7,851 nucleotides of DNA from assembly GCA_012510335.1 (NCBI GenBank), contig JAAZIF010000080.1, positions 1-7,851 of the forward strand, written 5' to 3'. The DNA comes from Methanomicrobiales archaeon. GTDB lineage: Archaea; Halobacteriota; Methanomicrobia; Methanomicrobiales; Methanoculleaceae. Position numbers and translations under genes: made by a program. The notes under the pieces were generated by a model. That model had not been told where the DNA came from. It saw only the letters and a program-made list of their open reading frames with translations, and ran no database searches. Shown piece after piece: positions 1 through 5,638 of this stretch (position 1 is the first letter of the stretch; the number at the start of each line of letters is the position of its first letter).

Positions 1-1439
1 ATCGAGGATGCCGTCCCCATCAGTATCCAGGCCGGGAGGTAGAACTTGAAGACCGTGTTCATCCGGAAGTAGGCCTCGCCCATGTTGTCCTTTAGGTACA
101 GGAACTCGGTAGCGATGATGATCAGGAGCCCGAGGATCGCGTGCGTGTCCGCGACAGTGAACCGGCGGCGGAGAGCAATGTAGACCAGCGGGACGACAGC
201 GATGACCGCGGCCGGGTAGCCGGCGAGCACGAACGGGAGCGCGGCGAGCAGGAGACAGGGGCGGCGCCGTATATCGGGAGCGCAGGCGGCGATGAGGATC
301 GCGAGGAAAAACCCGTGGACAAGCAGGAACTCTGCCGGGGCGGAGGGAGCAGTGACGAGCCCGATCCCCTCGATCCCGGGGCTGTTTAACTGGATGTAGA
401 ACGGGAGGTAGGCGGCTACCGCAAGCGGCGGCACAGTCGCAAGCACCATCCAGGATCTCGCCTCATCCCGGGAGAGGTTCCCGTAGCGCCGCCAGATGAG
501 GAGCCCGAAGACCAGCGTTGCCGGCGCGTATACCAGCACATCCCAGGAGTTGATGCCGGGCATCGACCCGAGGGAGAGGGCGGCAAGCCCGCAGAGGACT
601 GCCCGCCCCCGCATCGAGAGGCCTTCCCAGCGCGTATAGGCAAGGATCAGCAGGAAGAGCAGGAAGGCCTGGTTGAAAAGCCCCATGACATGCGGGTGGA
701 CGTCGCCCCAGAGCATCGAGAAGAGGGGATACTCGTTGATGGTGTTCTCGATCGCCCGGGTGCTCCCCCAGAGTATATCCAGCCATGGGGCCCCGGTGAG
801 GATCAGGTAGACCGCGGAGGGGTTAGGGAGGAGGAGGAAGAGCACCGGGAGCCACCTGTGGCGGTCCAGGAGGAGATGCCCGATGGCGTAGAGCGAGACC
901 GCGGCAAGCCCGAGCACGGTCGGGAGGGCGAGGTTGAACGTGACCGTCGAAGGCACGCCGGATGCAAGACCGAGCGCCCCGTTCGTCCAGTAGCCGATGT
1001 AGTAGTAGACGTCCAGTGTCCCGCCGGCGTACCAGGGGTCAAGCGGCGGGACGACCGGGTGGCGCATGATCGACGCGAGGAACGCGTGATCCATGAACTT
1101 CTCGGCGTAGGAGATGGTCGGGTTGATCCAGCGCACCTCAAGCATGAAGAGGAAAGGGATCAGGAAGGCGGCATCCCAGCGGAGTGATGATCGCAGGCGC
1201 TCCCGCGTGTAGAATCCCCGTGACCCCGCGTAGATAATCGATCCTGCAAACGGCAGGAGGGCGAGCCAGACCGGGAGGCCGAGGAGCCCGCAGTACCAGG
1301 AGAGAAGGGTGAAAGCGAGGATCGATGCCGGGTATGCGGCGGCGGCCGCGAGTTTTTCGAGGGTGCGGTCAAGCGCCGGCCAGGTGCCGAGTTGGAGCAC
1401 CTTAATGACCAGAAGCCAGGAGAGCACCGAGGGGATCAT
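1..1439 (-). CDS. DUF2298 (Chlor_Arch_YYY) polytopic membrane protein, 3' end outside window
   Basis: The minus-strand frame is open from ATG at 1439 to the window edge (479 codons seen); the C-terminal part lies beyond base 1. The protein is very hydrophobic, with at least ten membrane-length stretches. Motifs recognised as typical of the DUF2298/'YYY membrane protein' family are YAEKFMDHAFLASIMR (about 111-126), DPWYAGGTLDVYYYIGYW (about 134-151, containing the YYY), EYPLFSMLWGDVHPHV (235-250) and RMNTVFKFY (459-467). Members usually have about 700 residues or more, so roughly two thirds is visible. The family is uncharacterised; its many membrane helices and acidic/aromatic loops resemble GT-C glycosyltransferases, and its place last in a glycan operon supports a lipid-linked-sugar transferase role, but that is inference. 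The ATG lies one base after the stop of the upstream gene; a TTG at 1451 is an alternative start. Family call is strong, function weak. Confidence 0.85.
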   Translation of the reverse strand, partial: MIPSVLSWLLVIKVLQLGTWPALDRTLEKLAAAAAYPASILAFTLLSWYCGLLGLPVWLALLPFAGSIIYAGSRGFYTRERLRSSLRWDAAFLIPFLFMLEVRWINPTISYAEKFMDHAFLASIMRHPVVPPLDPWYAGGTLDVYYYIGYWTNGALGLASGVPSTVTFNLALPTVLGLAAVSLYAIGHLLLDRHRWLPVLFLLLPNPSAVYLILTGAPWLDILWGSTRAIENTINEYPLFSMLWGDVHPHVMGLFNQAFLLFLLILAYTRWEGLSMRGRAVLCGLAALSLGSMPGINSWDVLVYAPATLVFGLLIWRRYGNLSRDEARSWMVLATVPPLAVAAYLPFYIQLNSPGIEGIGLVTAPSAPAEFLLVHGFFLAILIAACAPDIRRRPCLLLAALPFVLAGYPAAVIAVVPLVYIALRRRFTVADTHAILGLLIIIATEFLYLKDNMGEAYFRMNTVFKFYLPAWILMGTASS

Positions 1440-1440
1440 C

Positions 1441-2421
1441 TCACCCGCCAAACGTCTCCTCCTTCTGGAGATCCTTACTGAAGACCTTCTTTAGGAGATC
1501 CACCGACCAATCGCCGAAGTAGTATATCGACCAGACGCCCCCGACAAGCGTGACCATATTCTTGACCAGGTGGTCGATGACAGCGATCAGCGTCGCCGTT
1601 ACTGCCGGCACGCCTGCAATCCCGAAGGTCAGCGCGAGCGCGAGTTCATAGGTTCCCACGCCGCCCGGGGTGACCGGGATCGCTTTTACGAGGTTCCCGA
1701 TGACTATCGCAAGGACGACGATGCCAAACTGGACCGGCGCCTGAAACATCATGACGACCGCGAAGCAGACCAGGATGTCGACGGTCCATATGAGGAGCGA
1801 TGATCCGCTGAGAACCGCGAGCGCCCGGGGGTTGAGGGAGGCCTGCTTCACCTCATCGAGCATCCTCCGGACGGCGGCGATGATCCGGTTCTCTGACTCG
1901 ATCCTGCCGGACCAGAGTAGGAGGACAAAGAAAATTCCTCCCCCGATGAGCGGGACGACGATGATGGTGGTAAACCAGCCCGGGACGGCGAGGACTGCCA
2001 GGACGAACGGGAGTGCGATGGCGCCGAGCACTGCGATCATCAGGACATCAAAGACCCGCTCGACGACGATGGACGAGAACCCCTGCGAGTAGGTGGCGTC
2101 GTCCTCGTGCTTGAGTATGAGCATACGCACGAAGTCTCCGAGCCGCGCTGGGACTATGAGATTCGCCGTCTGGGATATGAAGATGCAGGCGGTCGAGAAG
2201 GTGAGGCTCACCGGGATACCAAGCCCCCGGAGGATGAACCGGTACCGAGAACCCCTGAGGATCCAGGCGATGATGCAGATCCCGACCGCGGCAAATAGGA
2301 AAGGGAGCACAGCGTGCTCAAGCGTCAGCAGGAGGTCATCCCATACCCGGTAGAGCATGAAGGCGATTATCCCGATCGCGACCAGGGTGGGGATGACTAT
2401 CGCGCTAATCTTTTTCCACAT
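1441..2421 (-). CDS. UPF0104 / LPG_synthase_TM family membrane protein, AglD C-domain-like
   Basis: The 326-residue protein has about eight hydrophobic helices and a short charged C-terminus (KDLQKEETFGG). The hallmark motifs of the lysylphosphatidylglycerol synthase transmembrane family (PF03706, UPF0104) are visible: PARLGDFVR (91-99), ERVFD (121-125) and PVTPGGVGTYE (249-259). The bacterial aminoacyl-transfer domain of MprF is absent, so this is not an LPG synthase; stand-alone archaeal members usually neighbour glycosyltransferases and are suspected to move or bind lipid-linked sugars. In haloarchaeal AglD a similar membrane region is, as I recall, fused behind a GT2 domain; here the GT2 is a separate gene overlapping this one by 17 bases. 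The ATG at 2421 has GGTGG seven bases upstream. The stop is one base before the DUF2298 start, suggesting coupled translation. Flippase activity is inferred, not shown. Confidence 0.87.
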   Translation of the reverse strand: MWKKISAIVIPTLVAIGIIAFMLYRVWDDLLLTLEHAVLPFLFAAVGICIIAWILRGSRYRFILRGLGIPVSLTFSTACIFISQTANLIVPARLGDFVRMLILKHEDDATYSQGFSSIVVERVFDVLMIAVLGAIALPFVLAVLAVPGWFTTIIVVPLIGGGIFFVLLLWSGRIESENRIIAAVRRMLDEVKQASLNPRALAVLSGSSLLIWTVDILVCFAVVMMFQAPVQFGIVVLAIVIGNLVKAIPVTPGGVGTYELALALTFGIAGVPAVTATLIAVIDHLVKNMVTLVGGVWSIYYFGDWSVDLLKKVFSKDLQKEETFGG

Positions 2422-3124
2422 GAAGGTGCCACCAGAGGCGCATTACCGCCGATCCCATCTCGATGACGTCTTTTCTCCGCACCGTCGTCCCCGGCCCCTG
2501 CCGCCACCGCACCGGAAACTCGTATACCCGGTAGCCGGTCTTCTGCGCCCGCACGAGCACCTCGGTATCCCAGAACCAGTGTTCGGCCCTGACCGACGGG
2601 AGGATGCCGAGGAGGCGGTCACGCCGGAACCCCTTAAACCCGCACTGGTGGTCGTAAAGCGAACTCCTGAGGATTGTCCTTACAAGCGTGTTGTATCCGC
2701 GACTTGCGATCTCCCGCCCGCTGCTCCGGGTGATATCGCTCTCCGGGAGTAGGCGGGAGCCTGTTGCAATATCAAAGCCTTCGCGGATTGCCCCTATAAG
2801 TTCATGGAGGTGCTGAATATCGGTTGCGAGATCGACGTCGTAGTAGCAGACGATAGAGCCCCTCGCCCCGGTAAAGGCACGGACGAGCGCCCGGCCCCGC
2901 CCGAGACGCTCGTCGCTATGCGTCAGGCGAATCCGGGGATCCCGGGCCTCATACTCCCTCGCGAGTTCGGTGCTCCCGTCGGTGCTCCCGTCCTCGGCGA
3001 CGATCAGTTCAAATCTCCCCGGCGCGATCTCCTCCAGCACCTCAAGCGACCGGGGTATGGCGACCTCAAGCGCTTCGCGGTCGTTGTAGACCGGGAGGAC
3101 AGCGCTCACCTCGATCTCATCCAT
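2405..3124 (-). CDS. GT2 glycosyltransferase, dolichyl-phosphate sugar synthase-like (ALG5/DPM1 type)
   Basis: A 239-residue soluble GT-A fold enzyme predicted to transfer a sugar from a nucleotide donor to polyprenyl (dolichyl) phosphate at the cytoplasmic face of the membrane. Visible motifs are VLPVYNDREAL (9-19), the nucleotide-binding EDGSTDGS (44-51), the metal-binding DVD (96-98) within DVDLATD, GSRLLPESD (122-130), DHQCGFKGF (158-166) and FWDTE (184-188). The QCGFKxF and FWDTE blocks are characteristic of the dolichyl-phosphate glucose/mannose synthase group. No membrane helix is present, so it may act with the membrane protein encoded next. The start is ATG 3124 with GAGG seven bases upstream; a TTG at 3139 would add five residues but lacks that support. 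The gene overlaps the upstream FAD gene by 8 bases and the downstream one by 17. The sugar (glucose, mannose or other) cannot be told from sequence. Confidence 0.88.
   Translation of the reverse strand: MDEIEVSAVLPVYNDREALEVAIPRSLEVLEEIAPGRFELIVAEDGSTDGSTELAREYEARDPRIRLTHSDERLGRGRALVRAFTGARGSIVCYYDVDLATDIQHLHELIGAIREGFDIATGSRLLPESDITRSSGREIASRGYNTLVRTILRSSLYDHQCGFKGFRRDRLLGILPSVRAEHWFWDTEVLVRAQKTGYRVYEFPVRWRQGPGTTVRRKDVIEMGSAVMRLWWHLHVEKD
2429..2433 (-). promoter_or_regulatory. Shine-Dalgarno site of the UPF0104 gene
   Basis: On the minus strand GGTGG lies seven bases before ATG 2421, inside the end of the GT2 gene. It supports that start and re-initiation by ribosomes finishing the GT2 frame. 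Confidence 0.55.
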
Positions 3125-4349
3125 CAGGGTGCCTCGCAAGAACCCGTTTTGCCACCTCTTCCCCGGCGATGACCGACCCGTTCATGCTCCGCTCCGGATA
3201 GTTCGGGGGGCTGAACATGCCGGCGAGGAAGAGCCCGTGCTCCTCGTATGAGGGGAGGCGGGCACCAAGCCCGGTTGTGTATATGGGGCCTGCGTGGGGG
3301 TCGATGGCGAACCGGTGCCAGTGTATCTCCTCCTCGTCGACGGAGAACCGCCTGCAGAAGTCCGCAAGCATCGTCTGCCCGTAGTCCTCCGGGAGGCGGC
3401 CCGAGAAGTAGGAGGCGAGGTAGACGATGTGTTCGCCGTACCACGCGAGCGGCGCGAAGTTGGTGTGCGAGACCACCGCGCCGTAGGGGGCCGCATCCTT
3501 CATGTTCAGCCAGTAGATGCCGTCAGTGACGTCCCTGTCGAGCGCGAGTGTCATGCAGGCGGCGCCCTGGTAGGGAACCGGGGCGAGGTCAACGCCGGCG
3601 ATCTCGGCGGTCACCTGCGGGGGAAGCGTCGATATGACTATATCGTAACTCTCCCCGTCAATGATCCAGCCGCCGGCATTCCGCCGGATCTCGCTCACCG
3701 GGGAGTCGAGCGTGACCGAGGCTCCAGACCCCTCGACCTCCTCCTGGAGCCGGGTGATGAGGTGCTGGAAGCCTCCCCGGAGGTAGCCCAGGCGTTCGCC
3801 CCCGGCGCCGCGGTCAGACCGGATCGCGATACGGGATATGAGCCAGGCGGCGGAGACCTCGTCCCTTCGATCCCCGAACTTGCTCTTTAAGAGCGGCTCA
3901 AAGAACGATGAGTAGATGCCGGGGCCGAGGTTATCCAGTATGAAGTCTTTTGCGGTGATGGCGTCGAGGGCTGAGACGTCGAACCGCCGGGATCGCAGTG
4001 TCAGGAGACCGAGACGGGCCTTCTCGGTGAGTGTGAGGTGAGGGTAGCGCAGGATCTCGGTCGGACTTGTGAGCGGGTGGATGGCCCCGTCGACGTAGTA
4101 GCCGGTGGACCCCCGGAGCCATTCCAGCCGGCCGGTCACCTGCAGGGTATCGAGGAGGGCGATAAGACGGGCATCCCCGGAAAAGCAGTGGTGGTAGTAC
4201 TCCTCGATCCAGTAGTCGCCGATCCGGTATGAACCGAGGCAGCCGCCCGCAACAGGTCTTCGTTCGAAGAGGTTTACCTGGTGTGCCCCGGCAAGGTTGA
4301 GAGCCGAGACCAGGCCCGAGAGACCTCCCCCCACAATGCAGATCTTCAT
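3117..4349 (-). CDS. FAD-dependent amine-oxidase-fold oxidoreductase (UDP-galactopyranose mutase / protoporphyrinogen oxidase-like)
   Basis: A 410-residue flavoprotein. The N-terminus MKICIVGGGLSG carries the Rossmann dinucleotide loop (GGGLSG, 7-12), followed by the ribose-binding acidic residue in LFERR (E29) and the GG at 35-36. The C-terminus has the second FAD-contact block, GLFLAGMFSPPNYPERSM (372-389) followed by NGSVIAGEEVA. The length fits the COG1232/NAD(P)-binding_8 amine-oxidase group. Relatives annotated as protoporphyrinogen oxidases are often found in glycan clusters, and UDP-galactopyranose mutase shares the fold; being first in a glycosyltransferase operon favours a sugar- or polyprenyl-directed redox role over heme synthesis, but the substrate is unknown. 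ATG 4349 is chosen because the Rossmann strand normally begins at the second residue; a GTG at 4361 would add MWWE. The gene is first in the operon, downstream of the divergent promoter region. No haem-pathway genes are in view. Confidence 0.82.
   Translation of the reverse strand: MKICIVGGGLSGLVSALNLAGAHQVNLFERRPVAGGCLGSYRIGDYWIEEYYHHCFSGDARLIALLDTLQVTGRLEWLRGSTGYYVDGAIHPLTSPTEILRYPHLTLTEKARLGLLTLRSRRFDVSALDAITAKDFILDNLGPGIYSSFFEPLLKSKFGDRRDEVSAAWLISRIAIRSDRGAGGERLGYLRGGFQHLITRLQEEVEGSGASVTLDSPVSEIRRNAGGWIIDGESYDIVISTLPPQVTAEIAGVDLAPVPYQGAACMTLALDRDVTDGIYWLNMKDAAPYGAVVSHTNFAPLAWYGEHIVYLASYFSGRLPEDYGQTMLADFCRRFSVDEEEIHWHRFAIDPHAGPIYTTGLGARLPSYEEHGLFLAGMFSPPNYPERSMNGSVIAGEEVAKRVLARHPDG
3132..3135 (-). 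promoter_or_regulatory. Shine-Dalgarno site of the GT2 gene
   Basis: GAGG on the minus strand sits seven bases before ATG 3124, within the last codons of the FAD oxidoreductase gene. It decides between ATG 3124 and the alternative TTG at 3139, which would lie upstream of this site. Confidence 0.55.
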
Positions 4350-4351
4350 TT

Positions 4352-4362
4352 CCCACCACACC
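4352..4362 (-). promoter_or_regulatory. Purine-rich ribosome binding region of the FAD oxidoreductase gene
   Basis: On the minus strand the stretch GGTGTGGTGGG ends two bases before ATG 4349. The GGTG core at its far end gives normal spacing to ATG 4349, which argues that this stretch is leader sequence rather than four extra codons from GTG 4361. Confidence 0.45.
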
Positions 4363-4396
4363 GCGTGAAAATATAAGAACGTTTTTGGCGTATATG

Positions 4397-4404
4397 GTAT
4401 ATAA
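4397..4404 (-). promoter_or_regulatory. Putative TATA box of the glycan operon
   Basis: TTATATAC on the minus strand, with A-rich bases upstream that could act as a TFB recognition element. Archaeal transcription usually starts about 25 bases downstream, here near 4375, giving a leader of roughly 26 bases before ATG 4349. A second AT-rich run (TTATATTTT, around 4368-4376) is too close to the start codon to serve unless the mRNA begins inside the gene. Assigned by eye from position and consensus. Confidence 0.5.
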
Positions 4405-4408
4405 CGTC

Positions 4409-4418
4409 TTTATACATA
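4409..4418 (+). promoter_or_regulatory. Putative TATA box of the cetZ-like gene
   Basis: TTTATACATA resembles the methanogen consensus TTTATATA. Initiation about 25 bases further on, near 4438, would leave a leader of about 25 bases carrying the GAGGGTG Shine-Dalgarno site (4447-4453). It is separated by only 4 bases from the oppositely directed TATA-like box at 4397-4404. Another plus-strand AT run, TATATGGTATATAA (4391-4404), cannot be excluded as the true box. Confidence 0.5.
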
Positions 4419-4446
4419 AACGTCGATATTATTGATCAGTCACGAT

Positions 4447-4453
4447 GAGGGTG
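4447..4453 (+). promoter_or_regulatory. Shine-Dalgarno site of the cetZ-like gene
   Basis: GAGGGTG lies nine bases before ATG 4463 and contains the GGTG core complementary to the archaeal 16S rRNA tail. It supports a leadered transcript. Confidence 0.5.
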
Positions 4454-4462
4454 TGAAACCGA

Positions 4463-5629
4463 ATGAAGGTCTTCTTTGTAGGGTTCGGTCAGGCCGGGGG
4501 CAAAGTCGCCGATATGTTCATAGAACAGGACAGACGGCTGCAGACCCAGAATTTCAGTGCGATTGCTGTAAATACGGCACGCACCGATCTGATGGGGCTT
4601 AAAAATATCGAGTTGAAGGATCGGCTCCTGATCGGGCAGACTGTGGTTAAGGGCCATGGTGTCGGGACCGATAACTTAACCGGGGCCCGGGTTACCGCCG
4701 ATGAGATTGATAGCATCATCAGCGCCATCGGAACGAGATGTACGCACGATGTCGATGCGTTTGTCATCGTCGCCGGTCTCGGCGGCGGAACCGGTTCCGG
4801 GGGCTCGCCGGTCCTGGCCCGGCACTTAAAGCGCATATACCGGGAACCGGTCTACGCGATCGGTATCCTTCCCGCCCCCGAGGAAGGGCGTCTCTACTCA
4901 TATAATGCGGCTCGTTCGCTGAGCACCCTGGTGAACGAGACGGACAATACGTTTATTTTTGACAACAGCGCCTGGAAGAACGAGGGTGAGAGCGTCAAGG
5001 ATGCCTATACCCGGCTGAATGATGAGATCGTCCGCCGGTTTGGCGTGCTTTTCCGCGCAGGTGAGGTCAGCAAGGCGGGTGTCGGTGAGATGGTCGTGGA
5101 TTCAAGTGAGATCATCAACACCCTGCGTGGAGGTGGTATCACCTCCGTCGGATACGCCATAAGCGAGAAGGTCGCCCCTCGCGTGAAACAGTCCCAGGGG
5201 TTCCTCTCGGGCATCCTGCGCAAGAAGGATAAGACCGAGGAGGTGCTGACCGGAGAGGATAAGTCGGCAAAGATAATCAACCTGGTCAGGCGGGCCATGC
5301 TCGGGCGCCTGACCCTGCCCTGCGACTACTCGTCGGCGGAGCGGGCGCTCGTCCTCCTCGCGGGCCCGCCGGATGAGATGGACCGGAAGGGCGTGGAGAA
5401 GTCGAAGAGCTGGGTGGAGGAGAATATCGCCGGCGTCGAGGTGCGTGGCGGGGATTACCCGGTGGATAGCGATTACGTCGCTGCCGTGGTTGTCCTTGCG
5501 ACGATAGGAAACGCCCCCCGGATCACAGAGCTCATGGAGATTGCGAAGTCCACAAAAGAGGATGTCTTGAAATCCAGAGAGAAGCGTTCTACCATGTTTG
5601 ATGACGGTATAGAGCCATTGTTTGAGTGA
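4463..5629 (+). CDS. cetZ: CetZ-family tubulin/FtsZ-like GTPase
   Basis: A 388-residue cytoskeletal GTPase predicted to form GTP-dependent polymers near the membrane. Landmarks are the nucleotide loop GFGQAGGK (7-14), VNTARTDLMGLKNI (36-49), the tubulin/FtsZ signature GGGTGSGG (107-114), and a T7-like loop LTLPCDYSSAERAL (283-296) with acidic residues D288 and E293 placed to complete the active site of the next subunit. LAGPPDEMDRKG (299-310) and VRGGDYPV (327-334) are blocks I associate with archaeal CetZ rather than canonical FtsZ. A lysine/glutamate-rich segment (about 253-270) may be an exposed loop. The tail ends FDDGIEPLFE after a charged helix. In haloarchaea CetZ1 controls cell shape and motility rather than division; by analogy shape or envelope organisation is likely here. 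The gene is followed after 9 bases by a membrane protein gene, so the two are probably co-transcribed. Canonical FtsZ is the main alternative, and I consider it less likely. Confidence 0.9.
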   Translation: MKVFFVGFGQAGGKVADMFIEQDRRLQTQNFSAIAVNTARTDLMGLKNIELKDRLLIGQTVVKGHGVGTDNLTGARVTADEIDSIISAIGTRCTHDVDAFVIVAGLGGGTGSGGSPVLARHLKRIYREPVYAIGILPAPEEGRLYSYNAARSLSTLVNETDNTFIFDNSAWKNEGESVKDAYTRLNDEIVRRFGVLFRAGEVSKAGVGEMVVDSSEIINTLRGGGITSVGYAISEKVAPRVKQSQGFLSGILRKKDKTEEVLTGEDKSAKIINLVRRAMLGRLTLPCDYSSAERALVLLAGPPDEMDRKGVEKSKSWVEENIAGVEVRGGDYPVDSDYVAAVVVLATIGNAPRITELMEIAKSTKEDVLKSREKRSTMFDDGIEPLFE

Positions 5630-5635
5630 GAGGTG
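5630..5635 (+). promoter_or_regulatory. Shine-Dalgarno site of the membrane protein gene
   Basis: GAGGTG lies directly after the cetZ-like stop codon and three bases before ATG 5639. Its GTG (5633-5635) could be read as an in-frame start two codons earlier, but it is better explained as part of this site. Confidence 0.55.
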
Positions 5636-5638
5636 CGT

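Larger units (their letters stand above)
4378..4423. repeat. Three AACGT direct repeats in the divergent promoter region
   Basis: AACGT occurs at 4378-4382 (as GAACGTT), 4403-4407 (TAACGTC) and 4419-4423 (AAACGTC). The last two flank the plus-strand TATA-like box, and the middle one overlaps the upstream edge of the minus-strand box. The placement would suit an operator, but the repeats are short and chance is possible. Confidence 0.35.

Noticed and set aside
690..1187. A 165-codon plus-strand open frame opposite the DUF2298 gene
   Set aside because: Its Glu/Arg/Gly-rich translation is the mirror of hydrophobic codons on the other strand; the minus-strand frame carries the family motifs.
1441..2421. 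Lysylphosphatidylglycerol synthase (MprF)
   Set aside because: Only the membrane domain is present; the cytosolic aminoacyl-transfer domain is missing and the neighbours are glycan genes.
3294..3890. A 198-codon plus-strand open frame inside the FAD oxidoreductase gene
   Set aside because: It is antisense to a motif-supported gene in GC-rich DNA, where antisense stops are rare; no domain is visible.
4347..4361. GTG 4361 as start of the FAD oxidoreductase
   Set aside because: It would put MWWE before the Rossmann strand and use up the ribosome binding region; ATG 4349 starts directly at the conserved fold.
4463..5629. Canonical FtsZ for the tubulin-like gene
   Set aside because: The T7 region and the VNTARTDLMGLKNI and GPPDEMDRKG blocks fit the CetZ group better, and the typical FtsZ NxDFADI loop is absent.
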